Source of the DNA: Paratinospora sagittata
Lineage: Eukaryota > Streptophyta > Magnoliopsida > Ranunculales > Menispermaceae
DNA: 64,000 nucleotides
Direction of reading: 5' to 3'
Assembly (NCBI GenBank): GCA_035771175.1
Contig: CM069598.1
Location: forward strand, 8,525,413-8,589,412
Positions 37,850-49,048 of this stretch are shown here, piece by piece. The notes under the pieces were generated by a model. The model searched no databases, had not been told where the DNA came from, and saw only the letters and a list, made by a program, of their open reading frames with translations. How positions within the stretch are numbered: the stretch's first letter is position 1; each line of letters begins with the position of its first letter. Both the position numbers and the translations under genes were made by a program.

Positions 37850-39264
37850 GATCAGCTTTTATGTCCAAAGAAACCCCCCCATATAAAGATCACTGGAGTA
37901 GCCCAAGGTAACTTCCATCTTGTAAGCCGTGCCTTTAGATGTCTCAAGTGTTTAAGCAAATTTTGATGTATTTTATCGGGAAATTAAGTTTTGATGTAAG
38001 AGCGTGTTTAGTTATTCAGTAATTGAGATTGGCCTCGGTATAGATGTCACTAAAATTAGATTGAATTGATCAAGTTGTGGTAGAAATGCATGTTGTCAAT
38101 AATATACCTGCTGATGTTTTTTTTTTTTTTTTTCACCAAGGAAGGGATAAGAGTAAAGTCCCGTTTGAGGTTTGGAGTTTAGGAGCAAAAAGTGTTGGAA
38201 AAAATTTGCTTTTAAAAGAAATTGAGAGGAACTTGAAAAGTGCTTTTGAAAAAGCAAAGCTCTCCAATCATCTTTTTCCATAGCAATACCAAAATGAGCC
38301 AAAGAAAGTTGTTTTTAACAGTGATTATTAATTCTTAATTTTATCTTAAACATTGAAATATTAAGATTTGGAAGAGTTGATAACTTGATCAATGAAAATT
38401 TCACGGTGATAGGAAACCTAATATAAAACGATATAGAGAAAAATATAAATATCAATATGGCACTAAGTACTAAATCGTAATATAAATATTAGCTTAGTAG
38501 TCCTCTATTAAATGAAGTGAAAATAAATCGAATTCATATAAACGATAGTAAATTCTTAAAAACATGAAAACAAACAAAAACAAAAAGACTTCGAAGACAA
38601 CCCAAAAAACCTAAAACAATATGAATAGAAATAATTACAAACAGTACCAAAAAAACATGTAAGGTAAATTTAACATTTTAAAGAGCAATCACCTCTATAA
38701 AGAAAAAAAAAATTAAAAAATTAAGGCAAACCGAAGAAAATAATGTACACAGCAATTTCAGAGGCTATATCCGCCAGGCATCAAAGCTGTTACACATTTC
38801 AAACAAAAATGAAAAGAACAGTGAGAGCACTTTTCAAAGGCACATTCACCTGTTCCATACAAGAGCAAGTTGTCGCATATACTATTCCACGTAGGCAAAT
38901 ATTGAAGGAATTTTAGAAAGAAAATTTCACAGCACCAATAATACCACAGAAATAAAACCATGTCCATAGTATTCAAAAGCCAGTAGCACCAGCCACAGCC
39001 CAGAGGACTGTGTATCAGTCTAACATTAAAAACATAGAAGATGAAAGAAAATTTTGACTCCCAGGAACCATCAGCATTCAAATTCTTCTGCTTCATCACA
39101 CCAATCACAAGTCCAATACCAAGATAAAACTGGAGAATCAGGAAAATAGATTACATGAAAACAGTCAACTGGATCTCTGCTCTCTTTTTTTCTCTCTAGA
39201 TATACAGACAAAGGTAAGTTCCACGTCAACTAAGCCGGATTTCCATTGGCTAAATGACATAATA
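37850..39264. other. Convergent 3' flanks of RH32 and RBP45
   Basis: Holds the RH32 3' UTR, AT-rich spacer with a degraded LINE-like stretch (38575-38650), and the likely RBP45 3' UTR (about 38750-39264, minus strand). The 68-residue open frames near 38.1-38.3 kb contain homopolymers and match nothing. Confidence 0.5.
38575..38650 (+). mobile_element. Very degraded LINE-like fragment
   Basis: A stretch reading roughly RRQPKKPKTI, stop, IEII resembles the GRPKITWxEIVKK segment of RTE-type LINEs seen at 43497-43860 and 9569-9860. Too short to be sure. Confidence 0.25.
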
Positions 39265-42200
39265 TCACTGCAAAAGTAGGAAACGATACCAATTAGAAAT
39301 ATAATCAAGCTTGTCAATTTTGAAACTTGTTACCTAGGCAAATTACTTTGCAAGTTAGAACTAAAAATTAATAGCTTCATAATTATTAACATTCCTGCCA
39401 CCAGGCCTTTGGCCCGATGATTAGCATTACCCCTCCTTCATGTGGGGAAGGTGGTTCGATTGTCCCCATAGCCACAGGGGAATCCTTTCTCCCTACATTG
39501 GGAGTCACTCACGTTCATGGCTCTACAGAGGTCCCAGTTAGCTCTGACCTTGTGTCAGTAATAGAAAAAAAAAAAAAAAAACTATTCATTTCCTATACAG
39601 CCCTTCTTTACAAAATGATTATTTGCAAACTCTAATTTGAGTAGTTTCAAAAAATAATCTTCTGTTGAACTCGACCTTATAAAACTTAGTTCTTGGTAAA
39701 ATCTTTAACAAGAATAAATGTTTACAAATCATATCTTAAAACAGTCATAATAAGTAATATGCATTTCTTAGACATAAGATAAATTACTTACATTTGAAAG
39801 TTAAAACATGATATTTTCAATCTAACATATAAAAAGTATATATTTCTCTTTTGGTAAAACTCTTATGAATTACTCCCATCAAACAATTGTGAAATGTAAG
39901 ATTTTCGTGAATTATAAGATTTTACCATTTTTTAAGATGGACATGTTAAGGAAAACTTCCTTATAATCAAATTGTGAACAGTAAAATTCATAAATTTGTA
40001 TGGGGATACATGTAACCATGATTAAGATGCCAAGATACCTTATGCAGTAACATTAGAATAATAGAACATGAAAAAAGAATCTAGATCCCACAGATTTTAC
40101 CTGCTGTTGGTAGTTTCCCTGTGGTTGTTGGTAGTTTCCCTGTTGTTGGTAGTTTCCCTGCGGTTGTTGGTAGTTTCCATATCCAGGGTAGGTTCCATAA
40201 GCATACATGTTTGGATCAGGAGGTGGGGCATAACCATAGGACTCGTACCCTTGGCTATACCCATAGTATCCGGTATTCCACTGATTTGCGTCCGGCTGAG
40301 ACTGGACCCATCCAACAGACGGATCCTGTGAACTTGTCAGAATTGGTAAAATGAGTATTCAAAATTGCAAAACGCTAAAAAAGCACCAAGTACGTTATAG
40401 AAATATTTACACAACCTGCTTGTTAGAAGGACTACGTCCCCATGAAAGCCGAATGCTTTGAGCCCCCAATTGAGTTCCATTCAACATCAGCAATGCCTCC
40501 TCTGCACAAGCTCTGAAGGCCATAGATATAAACAAACAGCAGTAAGAAAGTTTTAAGTCATTTTTGCATGAAAAATGGTACCAAACATTAGGTTTCTTGA
40601 TCCAATACCTGTTAGCAAATTGAACAAAACCACAACGTTTCCCAACTGGTATTTTCACATGTACTAGTTCCCCAAATTGACTAAAAACTTGTCTTAAATG
40701 GTCATCAGTAATATTTGGATCCAAACCACCAACAAATATCTGCAGTTGAAGTTCGAGTCAAAATCATGTTAAAAATCATTTGTAAGCCTTAAAGCATGAT
40801 ATACCCACAGTTGTATTATTTGGATCATTCTCATTCTGAGCAGCTTGAGTATTACTCTGATAGGAAGCTGCAAAGAAGACAGTAACAAAGATAAGATCAA
40901 TGTGTCCTAACAAGATGTTTATAAAAGGCTGATAAATTTCCAACCAGCTATATGCTAAGAGCAAAACAAAAAGATAAATACCTACCTGTCACAGCCCTTG
41001 ACCAAAGATAACATACCAAGACGTGTTAGACCTAATATCTGGAACTAACAACAAGCTAAACATAACAGAGATCCCAACTAGACCTAGAATACCAGGTTGT
41101 GCACAGCAACAGTAGCAACAATAACAAAAAGAGAGCTGACAGCAACAATAAAAAAAAGAGAGCTGACAGCAACAATAACAATCATCATCATAGAGAACCA
41201 TAACATAGGCTCCATCACAGTCCATGTAACCCTCGTCTCTTCACCTCTCCCTTGAATCTATACAATATTTCTACAAAATTAAATAAATGCTAATAAACTT
41301 TTGAAAAATTGCATAGCTTCTTGCTAAAAGAATGATCAAGGAGAGCAGCAACTGGGAAGTTGCAATGCCCATGAGTATTAGAAAGTTTTTCACCAAAAGG
41401 AAACAGTGCAGCATCCCCAAATTCAGAATCAAGAGAACCCACAAATTACACACACAAATTGTCAACTAATATGACAATGGCTGCTGATGCCAACATAAGT
41501 TCACTGTTCACCAATGTCAATTCTAGTTAACCTACACTTAGAACTGCAGAAGGAGAAACGCCATGTTAACCAGAAAAAAAAAAAAAAAAATTGTTTCTGA
41601 AGGAGAGACACCATATTACTATGCCAGTGAAGTCAGACAGATAGGACAACACACAAATTTTGGAGCACAAGTGCCAAATAGTTGTTCACATTGTTAACAA
41701 ACACTTCCGAAGCTTCTCCAAGCCAAGACCCTTGCAAATGACAAGATGATCATTTTCAATGTAATCAAACCTCCCGACTTCCAGATTCCTATGGGAATAT
41801 AACGAAATTAACAAAATAATGTCCTATCTACTACTTACAAGCATCTTTTTCAGAACGAGAAGGGAATTAAAAATGGACAAATATGCCAATGGGAAAGGAA
41901 AAAAACTAAAAATGGAAAAATAAAAATAAAAAGATAAACAAAGCCAGGAAAGGGGAAAGCTATATGCATAGCAACTAAATCATCACTATCAATTTCCCTT
42001 CTATGCATTAGAAATTTTACTTACAACTATTATAACATAATTACGACCATGTCTTTGATGTGGAAGGGCTGGAAATACAAATAAAAAATGAATACTGGAT
42101 AACAGAGAGAGCCATGTATTATAATAGAACTGTGCAAAAAAGGAACTGGTTCACAAAAATCTATGGAGATCTTCCAAAGTTGATTTATAAAAGGTAAAGG

Positions 42201-44369
42201 ATTCGAGAAGAGAAATTGAAACAGCGAAAGCAAATTGACTGAACTTTTTGAATGTAAAGGAACTGGAAAAAAAAAAAGAAATTTGCAAACGGCTGAAAAG
42301 TGGAAATTAAGGAGATTATGACATAAACAGTAACCACTGACCTAAACCAGGCCACGCACTAAAGGGGAATGCATTTCAGCTGAAATAAGTCCCAGACCCC
42401 TTAAATGAGAGAGTCTCTTGGCATCCTGTTCGGAAACAACATGAGTTTTTATAAGTGTTGGTAACTCTGCCTGCATTAAATGTTCCAATTGTACAAAAGA
42501 AAGAACTCGAATGAAATGACTTTGTAAATTGTCGCTTATCTTCTAGTAACTGAAAAGGAAACTTAAGAAAAAATCTTTAATGGATTCATCCAGAAGAAGT
42601 AACGTAACGGACATTCAGCTCATTTCTCCAAAGATCCTAAAAAAATGTCGAAGCATGGAACACAGAACAAGATACTTTGATTCAAACAGAACATCAAACA
42701 GATCTCCAGGAAAACAATAAGTGCAAAATAGCATACAATGTGCTTTACAACTATAGCAGTAATGACATAGCTTAAGATTTAGGTGCATAATTGGAACACA
42801 TACCCTTGGAATATTGTTGCTGGCCAACCACATTCTTTTTAGTAGTAGCAGGGCCAATACGCATAGGTCTCGTCGAACAGAACATACCATTCATCTCATT
42901 CATAGCACGGATTTGTTCGCTTTCATCTCCAAACCTGACAAACCCATAACCCTTTGAACGTCCAGTGATCCTATCAGTGACAACCTTTGCCCCCTTAATA
43001 GAGGGATAATGACTCCTAAACGTCTCTAGCAACGTGTAATCTGTAACGTCAGATGCCAAATCTCCAACAAAAATAGTGAAGTCTGGAGTATCATCACGCC
43101 TCTCGCCCGAACCCAATGAAGCCCAATTTAATCTGAAATTCTGTTCAGAATTGGGCATAAGTGTGCCATTGTAAGTCTGTAACATCCTTTCAGCAGAAGC
43201 ACGAGAAACAAACTCGATAAAACCATAACCTTCCGATTGGCCAGTCTGCTTATTGCGAATAACTTTCACAGAGACAACCTATGCAATAACAAAACCTGCT
43301 ATAAGTCCCAAAATGATAAACTATATTTGGAAACACAACCAAATGAGGTGTTCTTGTAGTTGTTAGTTATAGGATCAACAACAACAATTACAATGCTCAT
43401 AATAAATTAGTAAAAGACCTGAATTGAATCATCATACTGAAATAAAATGTGCAGATCATGTTAGATAATAAACAGTCCTAGCAAAATACACATATACATC
43501 TCAACTCAACTAAAATTATTCTCAACCACATGAAGTCAATTACATGAATCTACTTCCTCCAGTCCGCTCTATCTAGGGCTAAGTCAATATTCAAGTTACA
43601 AATGGTTATATGTTTCTTAACTATTTCTGTCTATATTATTTTAGGTCTGCCTCTGTCTCTATCATTACCATGACTTGTTAAAAGATCATTCCTCCTAAAT
43701 AGAACATCTAAAGGTCTTCGTTGTATTTATCCAAACTACCTTAAATCAATTTTCTCTCATTTTATTATCTCTTGAGGATCATTTCTCGTATATGTTCATT
43801 TCTAATCCTATCTTTTAAAGTCTCACTGCACATCCATCTTACCATGCACTTTTGCGTGACCCTTAGTTTGTTCACATGTTGTGTGTGCGCATTCGCACGC
43901 GTATTATGAAGGATAGAAACGTCTAGTATGATGATCTGGTCAATTATAACAATACGGCACCAAAACTCTGTAACAAAGATCATCAATACAAGATATTCCC
44001 GTAAAACTTCGATCGGATCACAAAAACAAAGAAAGTCATTACCTCGCCGGTACTCGAAAAACAGCTGTGGAGATAACTCTCTTCCATCCAGTACTGCAAG
44101 TCCCCGATCCAAAGCGTGCGGATCTCATCGGCGCTCTGTAGCTGCTGCTGCTGCGCCGGTGCGTACTGCGACTGAGGCTGAGGCTGAGGCTGCTGCTGTT
44201 GCGTCGACGGCACCACTTGCGACTGCGGCACCGCTGCCCCCGGCGCCTGCTGGTTCCACATCGGCGGTGCCTGAGCCTGCATCATCATCCACTGCTGCTG
44301 CTGCGGCGGTGGCTGCTGCTGCTGATCCATCGGAGGAGGAACAGTTCCTGCCGCTCCTGGTTGCATCAT
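39265..44369 (-). CDS. RBP45: RBP45-type polyadenylate/U-rich RNA-binding protein, three RRMs
   Basis: Six coding exons: 44043-44369, 42804-43278, 40809-40867, 40609-40739, 40416-40512 and 40101-40325, total 1,314 nt (438 residues). The stop TGA (39265-39267) is supplied by the first bases of exon 7 after a GT-AG intron. The N-terminus is Gln/Pro-rich; RRM1 ~84-161 (LWIGDLQYWM, GYGFIEF), RRM2 ~177-253 (IFVGDLASDVTD, GYGFVRF) and RRM3 ~287-358 (IFVGGLDPNITDD, RCGFVQF), then a Tyr/Gly/Gln-rich tail with repeated GNYQQ. This matches plant RBP45/RBP47 nuclear proteins that bind poly(A)/U-rich RNA; RRM2 wording favours RBP45. The first intron carries a LINE tail. Start: first of two adjacent ATGs; a TTG upstream is in frame but not used. 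Confidence 0.92.
39401..39582 (+). mobile_element. tRNA-derived SINE with poly(A) tail in RBP45 last intron
   Basis: Begins near CCAGGCCTTTGGCCCGATGATTAGC (box A inside), has box B (GGTGGTTCGATTGTCC), runs ~160 bp and ends in 17 A's (39564-39580). Antisense to RBP45, ~130 bp before the exon that supplies the stop codon. No target duplication found. Confidence 0.7.
43497..43860 (-). mobile_element. RTE-type LINE C-terminal fragment with TTGAG tail, in RBP45 intron 1
   Basis: On the minus strand the frames give, in order, RNEHIREMI, ENRLRxFG-like, RRPLDVLFRRNDLLTSHG, RGRPKI, IVKKHI and LDRADWRK followed by IHV, then a tail with TTGAGTTGAG (43499-43510). This is the C-terminus of plant RTE-type LINE polyproteins plus its 3' end. 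Several stops and frame changes make it dead. It lies in the sense direction of RBP45. Confidence 0.75.
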
Positions 44370-44499
44370 CTTGGATAAGCGCAAAGATTATTGAAAAAGA
44401 ACAAAAAAAGGCAGAAACGAAACACTAACCCTAGAATATAAGATGCAGAGAGAGAAAGAGAGAAGAGAGAATCGGTTTCGCGAAGATAAAAGTGAAACG

Positions 44500-44508
44500 A
44501 AACCCTAA
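44500..44508. promoter_or_regulatory. Telobox near RBP45 start
   Basis: AAACCCTAA at 44500-44508, with further ACCCTAA words at ~44430 and ~44573, all within ~210 bp of the RBP45 start codon. Typical of plant genes for RNA metabolism and translation; function inferred. Confidence 0.5.
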
Positions 44509-44715
44509 CCCTAAACCTAGAAAGGAAAGAAAGTTGTGAATTGTGATGCGAAAAGGGACGCAACGAAGATCGAACCCTAACGAAGAAGAAAGAAAAGAGA
44601 TAAGATTGAAGGAAAGTATGAGTTAAAGAGGAAATACGATATACGTACTCAAGATATACGTGGCGTTTGGTCGGTGCAACCACGTCATCCAAATTATTGA
44701 ATTCTACGTGTGTCA

Positions 44716-44721
44716 CACGTG
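44716..44721. promoter_or_regulatory. G-box / ABRE-like CACGTG upstream of RBP45
   Basis: CACGTG within TCACACGTGTAA, ~350 bp before the start codon, with further ACGT cores at about 44658 and 44732. bZIP binding is possible but untested. Confidence 0.35.
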
Positions 44722-46168
44722 TAATAGGCGGACGTGTTTAGCGGAGAACCATTGGCTATGGTAAGAAGTTGTACTGAATCCACCATGAACAATCATGCCA
44801 ACCATCAGTTGGTTGGATGGTCGAGGTCCGAAGCTAAAGGGATTGAGGGACTCGGTCGAGTTTGAATCTTTTATTGACAAAGTTATGATTGAGAGTTAGG
44901 CATAAATTAACGGCAGATCGTTTAGAGATATTATTATATCATGAATGGTTCTCCCACTTAGCACTAATTTATGATTATCTCAGTTAACATAACTTTTACT
45001 CCGAAAGTTATAGTTTTCAAAAAATAAAAAATCTATTGAGTTATAATGTCAAATTGTCCTTCCATTAAATCATAGAAAAATAGTATGGACTTCTGAAAAT
45101 GACACACATATAATCATGTCCATAATTAATAAAAGGGTGTGAAAAGGATTATAAACAAGTTGTAATAAAGTAAGGAAAAAGGGTGTGAAAAGTAAGTGTG
45201 TAAGCCAACTCAACAAATTTGGTGAAACTAAATTAAATTCGATGGGTTTGGTTTAGTTGGGTTGGGCTAAAAAAACCTTAACCCAAACTGTTCGGATTGA
45301 GTCACGAGTTGAAAACTTAAAAAATCGACATAACCTAACATAAACCGAACTAATTTAACATTATGATATGGTGGTGGATGAATGTAATTTTATTTAAAAT
45401 ATATTGATATTTTATGATTACTTTAAAATGGTTATCAAATTTATGTGTTGATATGGTTGCATTTAAAATTAAAATATTACATATTTGATGTCTATTAATA
45501 TAAAATTTATATGTATAATTTAACCTATATCTTAAGGGTCAAGATTTTTAACTTGAAAGACCATCAAACCCAATTTAAATTAGTTTAGGTTAGATTCGGT
45601 TGAGTTGAGGGGCAGTTTGATTTAGATTAGGTTGTGTTTAATTTTTTTAACTAAATTAGTTTGAATTGAATTAAAATTTGGCTCAAACTAAACCCAATCA
45701 AATCCGTTACACCTCTAGTAGAAAAAGAGATATAGCATAGCAACATGAAAAAAGAAATGAAAACGCAAGTGACTAATGATTAGTTGGCTCCGTAAAAGTG
45801 GATTGAGTTTTAAGGTCGTCTCTATGTAAAAGTTTTAAAGTTTTATTCTTAAAAAATGACTAATAAGGCCTAGTCTCACAGACGCCAACAAAGAATCAAA
45901 AAAGAAAAAAATAAAAAATAAATAAAATAAAAGAAGACGGTTGATACTACTCCATGCTTTTCAAACACCGGTAACACCAACAATTTTACATTACTATTCT
46001 ATTATTAAATTTTCCAGTCTTTTCCATAAGAAAAGCAGCAAGAAAAAAAAAAATTTGACTTTCTAGTCGAAAGCATGAATCTCGTGGGTCTGCAGCCATT
46101 CTCGGACTTGCCCAAACCACGCGACGGCAATGGTCGCTTCATCAAATTCCATCATTGACCGACCTATC
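44722..46168. other. Intergenic region between RBP45 and OMT promoters
   Basis: No gene. Contains an AT-rich element with related arms at about 45238-45720 and AT-rich low-complexity DNA. Confidence 0.55.
45238..45720. repeat. MITE-like element with inverted GGGTTTGG / CCAAACCC arms
   Basis: The left arm (GATGGGTTTGGTTTAGTTGGG) and right arm (CAAACTAAACCCAATCAAATC) are imperfect inverted copies around an AT-rich core; the right edge ends TTACACCTCTAG. Internal copies of the same words add further pairing. No exact terminal repeat or target duplication fixed. Confidence 0.4.
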
Positions 46169-46174
46169 TATAAA
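46169..46174 (+). promoter_or_regulatory. TATA box of the OMT gene
   Basis: TATAAA in CTATCTATAAAGTC, 64 bp before the ATG, implying a short leader of about 30-40 nt. Confidence 0.55.
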
Positions 46175-46232
46175 GTCTGACGATCAAAGAGAGAAAAAGA
46201 GGGAGAGAGAGCAGAGCGGCAGAAGTGACAAA

Positions 46233-47537
46233 ATGGAAGAAGAAATGAAAGCGCAAGCGCAAGCGTGGAAATACGTGTACGGCTTCGCCGATTCAATGAT
46301 TCTCAAATGCGCGATTCAACTCGGCATCGCGGACATCCTCCACCAACACGGCCGACCCATGACTCTCTCCGAGTTAGCCTCATCCCTCCCTCTCCCAACC
46401 GTAAACGAAGACCGATTCCACCGAGTCATGCGCTACCTAGTTCACATGGGCCTCTTCGACCTAGTCGACTCTGACACTAAATACGCACTCAACCCCGCGT
46501 CGACCCTCCTCGTGAAAAGCCAACCCAAGAGCCTCGCTTCCTTCGCACTTCTTCAATACTACGAGATGGACGCGTGGCACCACCTCAGCGCCGCCATCGA
46601 AGGCCACGTGACGCCGTGGGAGAGGTGCCACGGCGTCGATTACAGAGAGTACTTTGCGAAGGACAAGGTGGCCAATCAGTTGTTGAGCGATGCCATGACG
46701 AGTCATACTAGTATGGTCACGGAGGCGCTTGTGGAAGGTTGCAAGAAGGCTAAGGTGCTTGATGGAGTCCGGTCGTTTGTTGACGTTGGTGGCAGCACGG
46801 GCGTCGCGGCTAGCGCCGTGGCCAAGGCTTTTCCGGGGGTCAAGTGTGCGGTGTTTGATCTGCCTCATGTGATTGCTACCGCGCCGGAGTGCCCCGAGGT
46901 GGAGAGGATTGAAGGGGACATGTTCGTGTCCGTGCCCGAAACCGATGTCGTGTTCATGAAGGTAAGTGCTAAAACGATACTAAAAAATACATCTAATTGC
47001 ATGTGGGAATGAAATCACCATAATAAAAAAGAAATAAAAAGAAATAAAAAAGAACAAAAAGAAATAGAATAACATCAGTCACTCTTTATACAGCATTCAA
47101 TATAATTTTAAATATAATTTTTAAATCGTAAAAATATTTATATTATCCTGTACAGGCTGAAATAATAATGTCACATCACATACACATTTCTTTTATTTTT
47201 TTTTGATATTATTGATTTTAATTTTAATTTTTAAATGTAGTCGGTATTGCATGATTGGGCCGATGAGGACTGTGTGAAGATATTAAAGAAATGTAAGGAG
47301 GCAATTGCTGGGAAGAAGGAAGGGAAGGTGGTGATATTAGATATAGTGTTGGACGCGAAATCCAGTTACGAGTTCAAGGGAGCGAGGTTGGGGATGGACA
47401 TGGACATGTTGGTGACTGTGGGAGGGAAGGAGAGAAGTGAGGAGGAATGGAAGAAGCTGTTCAAGGATGCAGGTTACAGTCACTACAAGATCACGCCTAT
47501 AGTGGCCATTGAATCCATTATTGAAGTCTTCCCTTAA
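46233..47537 (+). CDS. Type I plant O-methyltransferase (COMT-like, SAM dependent)
   Basis: Two exons, 46233-46961 and 47241-47537, 1,026 nt, 341 residues, typical for the family (340-370). The N-terminal helical dimerisation domain (AWKYVYGFADSMILKCAIQ, LGIADILHQHG) is followed by the SAM-binding motif FVDVGGSTG (182-190, usually VDVGGGTG) and FDLPHVI. The catalytic His is His247 (SVLHDWADEDC), right after the intron; the C-terminus has GKERSEEEWKKLFKDAGY. These enzymes methylate hydroxyls of phenolics or alkaloids; the substrate cannot be read from sequence, and names such as resveratrol or alkaloid OMT would be guesses. Exon 1 is notably GC-rich compared with its surroundings. The start is the first ATG in frame, well placed after the TATA box. 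The gene looks intact. Confidence 0.93.
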
Positions 47538-49048
47538 ATTTGATTTGTAATATAATATTGTTAACTTGGTTGTTTTCTTGAGAGTTTTTGAATGGTTTTA
47601 TTGACTTTTAAAAAGGCATGAGGACAAAGGATGGAGATTCAATAAAGATATTTTATGTTGAACAATTCAATATGGTGTCTGATGATATGAGATGATAATT
47701 TAAGTTAATTAACAGTAATTTAATATAATTTAAAGAATAAGAAATAGTGTATCGGCTAACTGATTGATATTTTATAATAAAATAATAAAGTAATAGTATA
47801 TGAAAGTAAACTTATTAACCAACATGTAGTAGCTCAGTTGATTTAAGAACTGAGTATAAATGAGTTGATGTCTAGGTTTCTAGTTCAAGCTTAGGCGTGC
47901 CCTTATTTATTGTCAAAAGAATTAGTTTCAACTAAAAGTGAAGAATACAACTCAGTTTGCATTGACAATTAACAATAAGAGTTGAATAAAAAAGCTAGTT
48001 TGAAAGTCATTTAGAATATATTGTTTATTTTATTGAATTAGTTGATAAATTTTGTGCATTTTTAACTAATTTGTGTTTGGATTCTCTAGTACATTACAAA
48101 ACATTAGCAGTGATTCCTAATATATATAAATTATGAAACATTTCCTAAATAAACTTTTCCACATCTTCTCTTATATTAGAAAAGATAAGTTTATTATTTA
48201 ACATATGGATTATTTAGTAATTCGACATACACTAGAGTACGTAATAATCAATGATCAGAATGTAATCATTGTTGATATGAAGTTTGAACATGTATTTTTT
48301 ATTTTTTATTTTTCCTTTGAACGTGTTTAAATCACTCAAATTAAAATTTAAATTAAAAAAAAACTATTCTATTTAAAATTGTGGACCAATTTACTTAATC
48401 AATATGTAGTCAACCAATTAGTAGTTTCCAAGTCAATTAATAGGTTATTAGTAAGTAAGATTGACGTATTCATTAATTTAATTGATCAGTCATAATTAAG
48501 GTATGTGTAGTTAACCAATTAGTAGTTTACACATGATTTGAGGTTATGTATAATTCATAATTTGACTATCCAATAACTCTAAAGCACATTGTCAAAAAAT
48601 TGTGACCGGAGACGATCCAACAAACATAATATCATAAAAAGTTTGTAAAAATAAAATAAAATTTTATCAACATTTCTTTTATTTTTATATTTTTTGGCAA
48701 AATCCAACTGGACAGTAACTGTAAAATAATGACTCCAAGCGACAAGATTTGACGAAGAATTTACTTTTTGACAAGTAAATTTCCTTGACACAAGTCCAAC
48801 TCACAGGATTAAGAGGAGTCAGTGAACAAGATCTAACGAAACCTCGACCTCTTACAATGGCGGATTGTAGCTGCTTCATCCTTTCATCACAGTCGCAGTC
48901 ATTGATCCTCACTTCTTAAACATCATCACTAACAAAAACCAGAGGTACGAAACTCCTCTTCAAAAACTAAACTTCTAGCATTCAAAACGATAGATTCAAC
49001 TTGATTTTAATCACTGAACTGATCTTGCACTATCAGTTACTGTACACT
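47538..49048. other. Intergenic region between OMT and the MYND gene
   Basis: OMT 3' flank, a SINE (47817-47990), AT-rich DNA, then the leader of the MYND gene from about 48.8 kb. No other gene. Confidence 0.55.
47817..47990 (+). mobile_element. tRNA-derived SINE, shorter copy
   Basis: The head (GTAGTAGCTCAGTTGATTTAAG, then AACTGAGTATAAATGAGTTGA and GTTTCTAGTTCAAGCTTAGGCG) matches the element at 31905 nearly word for word, but the middle is deleted, as the body drops from TATTTATTGTC to AGAATTAGTTTCAAC. Box A and box B recognisable. Confidence 0.6.

Noticed and set aside
40068..40354. Open frames of 77-87 residues on the plus strand opposite RBP45 exon 6
   Set aside because: Caused by the repetitive Gln/Tyr coding DNA read backwards; no domain.
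44158..44330. CAG/CTG-rich tract in RBP45 exon 1 as a possible trinucleotide disease-like repeat
   Set aside because: It encodes the ordinary Gln/Pro-rich N-terminus, with mixed codons and no pure long array.
46155..46232. 32-residue N-terminal extension of the O-methyltransferase
   Set aside because: It depends on a TTG start and would begin upstream of the TATA box; the ATG at 46233 matches the family's N-terminus.
49001..49048. 16-residue extension of the MYND protein
   Set aside because: It needs a non-ATG start; ATG 49049 is the first ATG in the frame.
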